Below are positions 11,270-21,604 of a DNA stretch of 64,000 nt, in pieces; position 1 is the first letter of the stretch; every line of letters begins with the position of its first letter. Below the pieces are notes generated by a model. It searched no databases. It was given only the letters and a program-made list of their open reading frames with translations, and had not been told where the DNA came from. Origin of the DNA: Paramacrobiotus metropolitanus (taxonomy: Eukaryota; Tardigrada; Eutardigrada; Parachela; Macrobiotidae); the NCBI RefSeq assembly GCF_019649055.1, contig NW_026570227.1, positions 1,674,001-1,738,000 on the forward strand. Reading direction: 5' to 3'. Made by a program: the position numbers and the translations under genes.

Positions 11270-11838
11270 ACGGAATTCCACCGGGATGTCGCCATTCCAA
11301 CGAAATGAACAGCGCCCGGAATTCCGGGGATAGTGGGATATTTATAATGTATAATTCGACTCTGACAATTAAACGAGAATAACAGCCACAGCGTTCTGCA
11401 TTAACACTGTGTCAGAAATGTCCAGTTAGTGATATAAAACAACCGGTTTCGCTGTACTGCTGATTAAATATGCCCGTTGAACGTGGGAAATCGTCTATTA
11501 TGTTAGACACGTCTCGCAGTTTAATTTCAATGAAATTATTGCGATTATTTGTTGGTATTTTTGAAAATGCTCTGTGACTTCTTTTAGCTCTTCTTATTCT
11601 TAATAATATGTAGAGATTCTGGATTTTATAAACTATTTTGTCGGGATCCCAGTCGAGCTTTTAGCTGGCCTATCAAAGGTCATCATTAATGACGTTGTTA
11701 ACAAACCAAACCAGTGCGATTGAGCAAAATGTTCAGTAAAAACAGAACAGATGTATTATATATACAATGCAGTCTTAGGAGAAAGGGCATATCCGTGCAT
11801 GTTAGTGAGTGATCATCGTTGTTGCTGACTGTGGGTGT
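11270..11838. other. intergenic region between Kv1 copy B and the small peptide gene
   Basis: This convergent spacer holds the 3' flanks of both genes. AATAA-type signals are present, but no exon is seen. Confidence 0.4.
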
Positions 11839-12191
11839 TTAATTGGGAAACTCGATGCCGTCGTCCAGCTGGTCCAGATTTTGCGCCACGGGGATGCCCT
11901 CCATGACCAGGGTGCCGCGTTTCTGTCGGTGTCCGCCGCCGTAGCTGTGTCCGTGTCCGCCGTAATGGTGTCCGCCGCCGTACTTGCGCGCCTCCACCGA
12001 CTCCATCATGGAGACTAGAAAAATTCAGTATGAGTTGTTACACACTCCTTAGCTGGTTCCGACTTCCATGGCCAGTGTCCTGCTGTCTATACTCGAGGTT
12101 ATGGAATTGAATCGGGCAAAACTATGATAACCTGCCACTTACCGGCGAACACGACGAGAAGGATCACGGCCCACAATCCAAAACACTTCAT
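11839..12191 (-). CDS. small secreted Gly/His/Tyr-rich peptide precursor
   Basis: Two exons on the - strand: 12191-12143 (ATG to GCCG/GTAAGT) and 12014-11839 (after TTTCTAG, ending TAA), phase 1, 74 residues. Residues 1-16 (MKCFGLWAVILLVVFA) and the next few form a clear signal peptide with a probable cut near VEA/RKY. Then comes a block of about 20 residues (KYGGGHHYGGHGHSYGGGH) with alternating Gly and His/Tyr. RQKR follows, a good furin-type dibasic site, and then an acidic 26-residue C-terminal peptide ending in EFPN. No cysteines. This layout suits a processed secreted peptide (peptide hormone, antimicrobial or metal-binding peptide, or cuticle-like protein). I cannot assign a family. 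A TATA box lies about 110 bp upstream of the ATG. Confidence 0.75.
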
Positions 12192-12299
12192 CTTGCTGAT
12201 GTGTATTCCCGGAAAGAAAAAATCGTTAAAAAATCGATATTGTATGGTTGGAGAACGGAGAATGTGAGATGGGTATGGGTTCGGTGCAGTTGTTGGTGT

Positions 12300-12306
12300 T
12301 TTTATA
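12300..12306 (-). promoter_or_regulatory. TATA box of the small peptide gene
   Basis: TATAAAA on the - strand lies about 109 bp before the ATG at 12191, which leaves room for a start site near 12270 and a leader of roughly 80 bases. No other gene lies close enough to claim it. Confidence 0.5.
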
Positions 12307-12309
12307 TGA

Positions 12310-13724
12310 ACGTTACCGGCAATCGGGAGAAGTGTGCTGTTGAGATGTGCTTCCTTCGCAGTTTCGAATGAAGGGTCGTTTCGTAACGTTGTTACATGGG
12401 ATCAACTTGAACTGTATGGTACTCGTACATTATACACGCGTGTATATGGGAAGTGGCCAATATTATAGCGTCGCTAATATCTATATGAGTGCCCGGAAAT
12501 CTCCTCGGAGCATTGTATGCAACTACGACGAATAATACTTTTTGAGCGCAATATTACTTATTTTTTATTTCTCTTCTATTTTTCTATAAACTTGTTTTAA
12601 TTTTTACTTATGTTAACCGTTTACCAGTACCGGTGTAGGTAGGCTGTATGCGTAGAATTAAATTATATTTGCGATATGCTTTTGCCGGAACTCTTCGTGT
12701 TCCAAGCAGTCAACAATCTCAACATGTGCGAACCTTGAAAAAGCAGTGCTTGCGCGCCTTGCAATTTCCAAGTGCCCACTCCAGGAGATTCTTCTCCGCA
12801 GCAGTGCTGAGAAATTGACCGGAAGTTATGTAACTGTGAAACGTAAATCAGGCATCGACCACATACTTTCCCTGAAGTACGAGTACAGCTTGTGCAAGCA
12901 TGCAGTTTACTCATTATAATAATTATACCTGTGACGGGGACGTGTTTTTGCGCGTTTAATTTTTCAGGACTGCCAATTTAATTGTATCCCGATACTGTAC
13001 CGTATGTTCTTATAGTATCCTTTGAAACTATGGGAAGTTGCGGCGGTAGTACCCGTCTTTTCATCAGTGAATTTGGCCGACGCATTAAAGAGCAAACAGG
13101 ATAAGCGCGCGCCACCGAATTTTTGTGGCAGCGTCTAAGTGTGGAAATTCAGCGTGGGAACGCTGCTTCTGTTCTGGGAACGGTTGGGTGTTCTAAACAG
13201 CTTGAAGAATTGTTCTTTTTGTTCTAAATCGGTTTATCAAGTTCAAGTGTAAATGGCAATTTTAGCTTGTACAATTTGTCAATAAAATCCTCATCCTTCA
13301 TGTGTCTTTCCAACTTTTCTGCACTCTCCACTGATTAATAAGAAATTACGATGACCCCATTATTCGATAGAATCGGACATTGCTTTATTGGCGGCCATTT
13401 AATGCGATCAACGGATTTCTCACTGAATTATGAGATTGAATTATAGAACAGCAAAACATTATTAAACCAGTTATACTGTATAAACCGTATATTTATATAA
13501 GGAACAAAAATTACGCACCGAAAAGCAGCTTTTACGAACGTATATGTATGTTGACCTTTCCCTTCAAGGAACACGCATGGTTTCGCTGCCTTCCGCATCA
13601 GCAGCTATGAATTACGTTAAGGAATAGTGGGAGTCCAGTGATCCACGCGATGGATGCCGTGATGCCATCCATGAAAGTTATTTCGCTAAGCAGTAACTGT
13701 TACATATTAGAACTGATCTGCGGA
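12310..13724. other. intergenic region without recognisable genes
   Basis: Several short open frames exist but lack splice context or family resemblance. No repeats with other parts of the window were noticed. Confidence 0.4.
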
Positions 13725-13875
13725 TCAGTCGTGTTGTGTGGGGCGTAAAAAACTAGCAAGCGGAATGAGCACAAAAACCACGGCCATCAGAGAGAGAAAC
13801 AGCCGGACACCCGTGGGGGCCCTGTGGGTCCCGGACAGCCTCCCGGCTGGAAATACACAGGCAGCTTCCGCCTTC

Positions 13876-14698
13876 TCATTGGGCACCACTGTGGTTGACG
13901 TCGTTGACAGGTCCTGCAGGGCTTCCTCTCGGACAAGCTGCTCCTAAACAGACATTTTCTCGGCTAACTCGACCAAGAATTTCTCCATGATACCGCCGTA
14001 CCCGCCATGGAGACGGCAGTTCTCTAGACATTCGGCGCGCCAGCACCCGCAGGTGACTGGACACCTGGCCGGTGGTGCGAGTTTTTCCCGTTCGCGCTGT
14101 AATGTAGCGGGCGATAAGCTCGTTGCGGCCTATAAGTAAATAAAATTCCTGAAAGTTTGATGCCAAACAGGTGTACTGTACCAAAAGCCTCATTATGAAC
14201 CGACCTTCTTCAAAAATATATGGAGTTCCCTCGCAACCGCACCAGAGTTCCACTATGACCAAACTTATTAAGCTTTAAAATCTAATATAACATTGTGAGA
14301 TTCGGTTTACAGGCTTATAAAAACTTCTAGAGCCATTGTCCGGTGTACGAATTACTACTTAAGTGTGTTTGGTATCACTACCATGATGTACCAGGTTGCT
14401 TCCCTTAAACAGAGAAGTGCCGGTTTAATAGCGCTATGTGCGCAAAACGAAGAATCTGCATGCATGATTGTCTTAGTGCGCCGTTGCCTGGATCAACCGA
14501 GTTTCACCAGCACTCACCGTACATCGCGCCCGTGTCGCTCAAGATGATCTTGCAGCGTCCGCATGCCGCGTAGATCTGCAGCGCCTCCTGGAGGCACTGT
14601 TCCACATCCGGCGACCACACGCCTGTATCGCCATCACGGTTGACCAGTTCAGTCTCGGCGCTATCGTTGCCGTTTTGCAGACTTTCCATATCATCCAT
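13876..14698 (-). CDS. TEA-domain (TEAD/Scalloped-like) protein lacking the YAP-binding domain, copy 1
   Basis: Coding exon 1 is 14698-14518 (181 bp, phase 1, donor GTGAGT); coding exon 2 starts at 14129 after CTTATAG. Joined, they give an uninterrupted TEA DNA-binding domain: [30 protein letters not shown], then [18 protein letters not shown] and [16 protein letters not shown]. Changes from the usual TEA domain include PPCGRR to AACGRC and RTRKQ to RTTGQ, so DNA contacts may be weakened. Read through, exon 2 ends at TGA (13876), giving 144 residues. If instead spliced at 14002 (GTACGG) to an acceptor at 13944, the protein would gain a 72-residue tail with a hydrophobic segment (LFLSLMAVVFVLIPLASFL), ending at 13725. 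In neither case is there a YAP/Vestigial-binding domain, which full TEADs have. A noncoding 5' exon ends at 14894 (intron 14701-14893). The intron between the coding exons carries an R1 element remnant. Confidence 0.72.
14160..14404. mobile_element. R1 (TTAA-type) element remnant in the intron of TEA copy 1
   Basis: AGGTGTACTGTACCAAAAGC and CTCATTATGAACCGACCTTC match other R1 copies (49083-49145, 47430-47480). The far end reads ATGTACCAGGTTGCTTCCC followed by TTAA (14405-14408), a variant of the R1 terminal repeat. Confidence 0.55.
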
Positions 14699-15037
14699 TA
14701 CTATAAAAGTAATTATTTAAAACAAACTGGTAAGAAAGTGACTGCTTACAATATGCGGTGCAATTAAAAATCGGAATGTCTCAAATTATACCATAGTTAT
14801 AAGTCCCCTGAATAAAAATATGTATTAAATCTTATGGACTACGTTTTTTTACAGCACGAGTAAAATCACGTTAAAGTTTTCCGGAAGTCTTACCGCTTGA
14901 AAATCAGTTTGCTCTTCTGCGCAAAACGGATTGGAAAGGTTTCACCGATACGTATCGGTGATTTCAGCAGTATACTGCTGAAATCTCGTGGGCATCTGCT
15001 GTTCTGGAAGTTCTTGAAACACACATAAACTACTATG

Positions 15038-15158
15038 CATTCCTAAAGAAAGAAATGCACGTTGACTGAGGGGTTGTTTGCATTCCTGACTGGTAGCCAT
15101 TCCACAGCGGTCAGTGACCGCTGTGGAATGCGGCCGAATGTCCATCCCCTTTTATGGC
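15038..15158 (-). promoter_or_regulatory. promoter of TEA copy 1: four MCAT sites, a 33-bp palindrome and a CArG/TATA box
   Basis: CATTCC(T/A), the site bound by TEA-domain proteins, occurs at 15038, 15081 and 15098, and inverted (TGGAATG) at 15124-15130. The last two form the ends of an inverted repeat at 15098-15130 with 16-bp arms and a one-base centre. CCTTTTATGG at 15148-15157 is a perfect CArG box (CC, six A/T, GG) and reads as CCATAAAAGG, a TATA-like element, toward the gene. The noncoding exon ending at 14894 lies downstream. Three of the four MCAT sites are kept in copy 2. Confidence 0.6.
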
Positions 15159-15199
15159 GATAATGCGCTTGCTGAACTGACTGGTAGCACATGATCAGG

Positions 15200-16493
15200 C
15201 GCAGGTGACCGTTATTGCTCTAGCGCTTACTGCAGAAGGTTGCAAAAGAGAACAGCGAGACCAGCCGTGGACTGAAAGGGCGCATACACGTCTGGACCAA
15301 GAGAGTTGGGCGGCGCCTCCTGTCAAAATTAAATACGTACAGCCGTACAGGGACAGAACTAGACGATTTAACAGGAAGCCGGCCAAACTGTCTTCACCGT
15401 GGATAGGTATCATCGGAACTTGACATCAGGGTATCAATCAAATCCACATTGTACTAACGATTATTTATTATAACATTCGCGATTCCGCACTCTGCTTCCA
15501 GTGCCGGTGAGGCGCATAGAGTCGCTTTCACAGGCGTATTTCGAATGCGTAGGAGGGATTTCCTTCAAGCTGCCGCGTATTCCTGCGAAACTCTCTTTGC
15601 TGTGCGACTGCTATATTGCAACAGCAAGCTAGCTGGTATGACTACAGTTCTAGTGGGTTGGTTAATCCACCTTACCACGATGTGTCGGCTGTTAGTACGG
15701 GAAAGGCTGGCACGGTCGGCAGCGATGCTGACCGGAAGCTGACTACCGTTTATAGGGTGCAACACGAGGTCAGCGCAGATGTTTATTACAAGTACAACGT
15801 AGCAAGAATCAGCGAGCAACGCAAGCTGAGGAGCAAGAAGGGCATAAGCACGGGAGCAAGAAGCGCGGGAAGCGCATTTGCAAGAAGCGCGGACGGCGCG
15901 GAGCAAGTTCAGAGCAAGCTGCAGCAAGACCAAAATTCAAGATGTTTCTGACCGTGGGATGCGGTCGGTAAAAGTAGGAAAATAAGGATTCTGATCTTCG
16001 TAATACAACAACCAATAATCAGTAGAGAAAAGCAGTTAACACTCCTACTGGCGGTACATCTAATTTCTATCGCTACAAAGCCTACAATATAAAGTTTTCA
16101 CGAAGACCTCAAAAGTTAAACTTGTTAAAGGAACCAGTTTTAGGGACTTCCGGCGTGTGACGCAGCTAGCACCGCCCATTGTGGCACGTACCATGATCTG
16201 GTACACATTTTGGGAGTTTTTAAATTCGGTCATTAAATCTTTATTTTTCGTGCGAAAAAATGGCTTCTTCTGGACAACTTTGGTTGCAAATTAAGGAACG
16301 AATTGCGGAAATAATTTTAAGCGGTAAAAGTGTCGTTTTGAACCAGATTTGTGCACACGGGAGCAGTACACGGAGGCGTATGGTCCGTATAATTATACGT
16401 ACGTATATACGTACGGACGCGATACCTTTAACTCACCTTGCTTTAACGCACGCATCCTTCATACTTGTAGATAAAAATAATTATATATACTTA
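15200..16493. other. intergenic region between TEA copy 1 and the hAT-like element
   Basis: A stretch at 15825-15925 is rich in GCAAGAAGCGCGG-like repeats. An imperfect palindrome rich in TACGTA lies near 16383-16418. Open frames here overlap one another on both strands and show no splice logic, so no gene is called. Confidence 0.4.
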
Positions 16494-16501
16494 GTACAGA
16501 T

Positions 16502-17666
16502 CAGACCTGGGCAGTTAATTTTAACTATTTAACTTAACGCGAGTTTTTTTCGAGTTAACGAGTTATAACTTAACTCTGAAGCTTAACTCGCGAGGACGAA
16601 AACTTAACTCTAGCGCAACTCAAAAATAATATAGAACAACTCGAGTTTAGCGTAACTCTGCAGATTTCAGTTGATGTTAAAAATGAAACTGAGTTTCAGA
16701 AATATCATCAGAAAGAATATTATTCTAACCGTGTATCGCATAAATTTTCGAAATTATAAAAGCATCTATGTTCAAAACTGTTCGTGCCAACGAACAGTAC
16801 GACCGCCCAAGGCATTGGCTAGATGAATATAAGGGGAAAACCACTACACTCGAACCGTCTCCCTGTACTGCTGCCGTTACCTGGCTGGAGTTTCTACGTT
16901 GTAGGCTGTAGCTAAACACGGCACTTCTTTAGTGCGCCAGATTTAATCAGATGTACTGCGGTAACGCATCACTATCCAGGCGGGTGACAGCAGCAATAGA
17001 GGGAAACAGTCCGAGCAAAACGCTTCTCTTCTTCTACGTAAGTATTGTGGAGTGCGAGTGCAATCAGTGCATTCTGACTGTGATTGTAGTCTTTTACATC
17101 ATTTGAGCTTTAATTAACATAATGCAGTAACACGTCCAGGCTCTAGCAGCGTGCAGAGAACAGACGGGGAGTTTTTAGAGAACAAACTTTGGTCAACGGT
17201 AGGAGGACGCCAATGTTCTGCAGCAAAACCACAAGGGAATTTGTTGTCTGTGTGTTTCTGCTACTTGTCCATTGGGAAAACAGTCCGAGCCGTGTAACGC
17301 CATGTTTGGCAGCCATGTACAGAGAACCATACTAATACACCATAGTGTAAAAGTCCAGCGTTGCCGGCGCTTCCCTGGGTCCCAGACGAGCTAATTGCAC
17401 TGATGCGAGTTCTGAAAACACTTGCTCGAAAAATTTTAATTCTGAAATGTGTTTCAAATCTGGTAATAGTGATACTAGTACGCATAAGAGATTAGTTGAA
17501 AATGGTTAATAAAGTGCAGAATTTTTTTATTGAAAAGCGATTTTTTTTATTTTAACGCGAGTTAACTCGAGTTATTGTCGCTAACTCAACTCGTAACTTA
17601 ACTCGCGAGCTGCGATTAACTATTAACTCTAACTATGAGTCCAAATTCCATAACTGCCCAGGTCTG
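16502..17666. mobile_element. non-autonomous hAT-like element with 8-bp target duplication
   Basis: The element begins CAGACCTGGGCAGTTA and ends with the inverted copy TAACTGCCCAGGTCTG. It is flanked on both sides by the same 8 bases, GTACAGAT (16494-16501 and 17667-17674). Eight-base duplications are the mark of the hAT superfamily. Inside each end are many TTAACTCG/CGAGTTAA motifs in both orientations, like the subterminal binding repeats of hAT elements. Length 1165 bp. No transposase frame is present, so it would depend on a transposase from elsewhere. The perfect target duplication suggests a fairly recent insertion. Confidence 0.88.
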
Positions 17667-17825
17667 GTACAGATCAACAGATTAGTAGTACAGATCAACA
17701 AATCAGCGACATGCGACGATGCTCCCGATGCATGTTGGTGCCAACGCCAATCCAGCTCCCGCACTGGCCCTTTTCCGAGCCTGCAGCATTCGAATGTGAC
17801 TGGACACTTCGCTGAGGGTAATCGT

Positions 17826-18530
17826 TTAATTTCCGGTTCGCACGTTAATGTAGCGGATGATCAGCTCGTTTCGGGCTAGAAATATTACGAGGGCAATTCC
17901 TTATAATTATTATGTGCATTAAACGGGAAGAAAATCATGGAGGTCCATTCATTTCGGAAACATCAGAAATATTTTCTCCGGTTTTCTTATGCTTTCTTAT
18001 TTTATTATTCAAGTGTTTTCTTATGTTATATTCTTATCTTCTGCTTAGGTTTCTTATTTTTGTTATTTGTTTCTTAGGTTTCCTTATGTTGTTCCTATAT
18101 CTTATTAGGCTTCTTAGGTTTTTTGCATCTGTTATTTGTTTTTAGGTTTTCTTATGCTTTTTATAATTTCTTACGTTATCCGTATTTTCTACATGTTCTT
18201 ATGCTATTTTTACATTTTCTTTTGTCTTCTTGATAGTTTTCGAAATGTTCGGTTTCCGACATGAATGGTTTACCGCGTAACTGCATATTTGCGCTATTTG
18301 TATGAAAACGTTAGGTTTCTTAGAACGAAGTTGGTTCAGCAGCACTTACTATACATACGGCCCTCCTCCGATAAGATTATCTTGCGACGTCCGCACGGCG
18401 GGTAAATCTGCAAGGCTTCTTGCAGGGCTCCTTCCACATCCGGCGACCAAACGTCCGATGCGGCATCACTGCTGCCCAATTCATTTCCGGCGTTATCATC
18501 GCCGTTCAGCGGATCTTCCATAGCATCCAT
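17826..18530 (-). pseudogene. TEA-domain gene, copy 2, with a premature stop
   Basis: Coding exon 1 is 18530-18350 (ATG, donor GTAAGT). It encodes [20 protein letters not shown] followed by GRRKIILSEEGRMY, closer to a normal TEA domain than copy 1. Exon 2 begins at 17875 after TTTCTAG and reads RNELIIRYINVRTGN, then TAA (17828-17826), where the usual domain continues KTRTRKQ. Past the stop, the frame still reads EVSSHIRM, so the lesion is local. As written, the product would lack the DNA-recognition helix. Alternatives are a sequencing error or a real short product. A noncoding 5' exon ends at 18797. The promoter MCAT sites are kept. Confidence 0.65.
17960..18240. repeat. TTCTTATG-type low-complexity tract
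   Basis: Variants of TTTTCTTATG, TTTCTTAGG and TTCTTATTTT follow one another for about 280 bp. The reverse form (ACATAAGAAAAC) appears in the third intron region of Kv1 copy B (about 10677-10719) and as a single unit at positions 1-11. No coding potential is apparent. Confidence 0.65.
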
Positions 18531-18936
18531 TACTAACAATAATTACTAAAATCAAGCGCACTAAATCGCACACAGAACAAATTTGCTTCCCGCATTTGGT
18601 ACGAAAGTAGCTGCTTAGCGTTGCAAAGGTGAGCTGTAGAATCAAGTTGCCTATAACTTATGATGAGGGATGACATGTATGAGGAATAACATACCGTAAA
18701 ATTCAAATAAATCGAATTAATTTAAGCACTCAAGTTCTTTGTTTACCATTTAGGACAATATAAACAACCAGGCTCAAAATTTTACGGATTTCTTACCGCT
18801 TGAAAATCAATTTCGGTTCTGCGGAGAACACATTGCAAAGGTGACACCTGTGTTATTTAATTTCGAAATCCCGCGGGTAATAATACGAAGTTGTTTTTGA
18901 TGCACACGGCACAGAAAGACTAATCTCACTAATCTG

Positions 18937-19002
18937 CATTCCTAAAGAACGAAATTCACCGCGTGGACTGTATGTTGGCATTCCTGCCTTGTTGGCATTC
19001 CA
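18937..19002 (-). promoter_or_regulatory. MCAT cluster of TEA copy 2
   Basis: CATTCCT at 18937 and 18979 and CATTCCA at 18996 are in the same order and orientation as in copy 1. The palindrome of copy 1 is degraded here (ACAACGGTCATTGACTATCA), and the CArG box has become CCTTTTACTG. Confidence 0.55.
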
Positions 19003-19227
19003 CAACGGTCATTGACTATCATGGGATGTGACCGCAAGTCCATCCCCTTTTACTGCAATCTTGAGCTTACTAAACGCTGACTGGTAGCACATGGTCAAGC
19101 GCTGTTGCTCTTTGTGGTTACTCGCACAAGACCAAAGAAATTTCCAACCAAGACAGTGGGGCGGAGCCTTCTGTTCAGTAATAACCGAACTCGAAGAGTC
19201 AACAGGAAGCAGGCGAATATCTGCACC

Positions 19228-20915
19228 ACGGATATCTGCTTAATTTTGCTTAATTTTGGAATTACTGTAGTGCTTCATAAAGATAAAATTGGCGGGTTTG
19301 GTGAAATTTTTTTAATTGTCAGCGAGTTAAAAACCGTTCAGACGGCGTTTTTTCTATCTAATTTTTGCAGAATCCGATTCCCCGCGTTCTTTTACATATG
19401 AAAACGTTTTTTGCTTAATTTTGGAATTAGTGCTTCATAAAGATAGAATTGGCGGGTTTGGTGAAATTTTTTTAATTGTCAGCGAGTTAAAAACCGTTCA
19501 GACGGCGTTTTTTCTATCTAATTTTTGCAGAATCCGATTCCCCGCGTTCTTTTACATATGAAAACGTTTTTTTCTTAATTTTGGAATTAGTGCTTCATAA
19601 AGATAGAATTGGCGGGTTTGGTGAAATTTTTTTATTTGTCAGCGAGTTAAAAACCGTTCAGACGGCGTTTTTCTATCTAATTTTGCAGAATCCGATTCCC
19701 GCGTTCTTTTACATATGAAAACGTTTTTTTCTTAATTTTGGAATTAGTGCTTCATAAAGATAGAATTGGCGGGTTTGGTGAAATTTTTTTATTTGTCAGC
19801 GAGTTAAAAACCGTTCAGACGGCGTTTTTTCTATCTAATTTTTGCAGAATCCGATTCCCCGCGTTCTTTTACATATGAAAACGTTTTTTGCATAATTTTG
19901 GAATTGGTGCTTCATAAAGATAAAATTGGCGGGTTTGGTGAAATTTTTTTAATTGTCAGCGAGTTAAAAACCGTTCAGACGGCGTTTTTTCTATCTAATT
20001 TTTGCAGAATCCGATTCCCCGCGTTTATTTACATATGAAAACGTTTTTTGCTTAATTTTGGAATTAGTGCTTCATAAAGATAGAATTGGCGGGTTTGGTG
20101 AAATTTTTTTATTTGTCAGCGAGTTAAAAACCGTTCAGACGGCGTTTTTTCTATCTAATTTTTGCAGAATCCGATTTCCCGCGTTCTTTTACATATGAAA
20201 ACGTTTTTTGCTTAATTTTGGAATTAGTGCTTCATAAAGATAGAATTGGCGGGTTTGGTGAAATTTTTTTTTTGTCAGCGAGTTAAAACCGTTCAGACGG
20301 CGTTTTTCTATCTAATTTTTGCAGAATCCGATTTCCCGCGTTCTTTTACATATGAAAACGTTTTTTGCTTAATTTTGGAATTAGTGCTTCATAAAGATAG
20401 AATTGGCGGGTTTGGTGAAATTTTTTTTTTGTCAGCGAGTTAAAAACCGTTCAGACGGCGTTTTTTCTATTTAATTTTTGCAGAATCCGATTTCCCGCGT
20501 TCTTTTACATATGAAAACGTTTTTTGCTTAATTTTGGAATTAGTGCTTCATAAAGATAGAATTGGCGGGTTTGGTGAAATTTTTTTTTTGTCAGCGAGTT
20601 AAAAACCGTTCAGACGGCGTTTTTTCTATCTAATTTTTGCAGAATCCGATTCCCCGCGTTCTTTTACATATGAAAACGTTTTTTGCTTAATTTTGGAATT
20701 AGTGCTTCATAAAGATAGAATTGGCGGGTTTGGTGAAATTTTTTTATTTGTCAGCGAGTTAAAAACCGTTCAGACGGCGTTTTTTCTATCTAATTTTTGC
20801 AGAATCCGATTTCCCGCGTTCTTTTACATATGAAAACGTTTTTTGCTTAATTTTGGAATTAGTGCTTCATAAAGATAAAATTGGCGGGTTTGGTGAAATT
20901 TTTTTACTTGTTTTT
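19228..20915. repeat. 160-bp satellite array, about 10.5 copies
   Basis: TGCTTCATAAAGATA recurs at 19271, 19431, 19591, 19748, 19908, 20068, 20228, 20385, 20544, 20703 and 20863, a spacing of 157-160 bp. Each unit also holds GGCGGGTTTGGTGAAATTTT, CGTTCAGACGGCG, TTTTTGCAGAATCCGATT and ACATATGAAAACG. Copies are nearly identical except for length changes in T runs and a few bases, so the array is young or kept homogeneous. The first and last units are partial. No unit is flanked by target duplications. Confidence 0.95.
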
Positions 20916-21604
20916 ACTTAAGCAAATCCGTCAGCGGAATCAGCATTTCAGTATAAGCTGCAATTTGCAAACCACATACTCCAAAGTATCAAAATTAATT
21001 GGAAACAATTAATTTGTACCTCAGTAATTCCACGACGATTAAAAATTACTGACAAGCAGATGTAGGCTGGTGTTTGTAATTTGTTCTTATTTACTGGGGG
21101 AGTAGACCTGATTTTTGGTTAAAATTATATTATTAATAATTCCCGATGCTCGTAAGTCGTACGGTACATTACAGTCAGCATCAGCGCAGATTATTTACCT
21201 ATATTCTAATTTACTTTTAACACGCTTAAAATGGTTTCTGGGACATAAAATTCTTTAACAACGTAATAGCATCATAGAAATTATTAACTGCACCCTATAT
21301 AATTATGAAATAATATTTGTATGTATGAAGATGTCTCTAAGCCGACCGCTCTCCATCCGACAGCTACGATGGCCCGTCATCCGCTGCACCGAGGCGGCAG
21401 CTGCTTGAGCACGAATCCTCCAACTTCACGTTGAAAATTCACAAAATCTATTTTCTGATTTCCTTCCTCATTCTTCAACAATCTCCTGCATCTGTTCACA
21501 GTCTCCTTGTCACACTTGTTGTGTACAGTAAAGTGGTACTATACATTATTAATTCGTGTGCGTGATTATCCGATCCCGTGTGGATATCCGGCGTGAGATA
21601 CAAA
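20916..21604. other. intergenic region upstream of NOC3
   Basis: No exon or repeat is apparent. The last 200 bp should hold the promoter and leader of NOC3. Confidence 0.4.

Larger units (their letters stand above)
17690..19250. repeat. segmental duplication partner of about 13.9-15.4 kb (TEA locus)
   Basis: Collinear similarity covers coding exon 2, coding exon 1 (both 181 bp), the acceptor just before the ATG, the donor of the 5' exon (CAAGCG/GTAAGA), the MCAT cluster, TCCATCCCCTTTTA, CTGACTGGTAGCACATG and AACAGGAAGC. Introns and flanks have diverged strongly, so the duplication is not recent. Confidence 0.8.

Noticed and set aside
15565-15933. Open frame of 122 codons on the - strand with a hydrophobic stretch
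   Set aside because: It overlaps open frames on the other strand in a repetitive GCAAGAAGCG tract and has no splice signals or family resemblance.
19105-20443. Open frames within the 160-bp array
   Set aside because: They run through the satellite units and end at slightly different places in each unit; no conserved protein.
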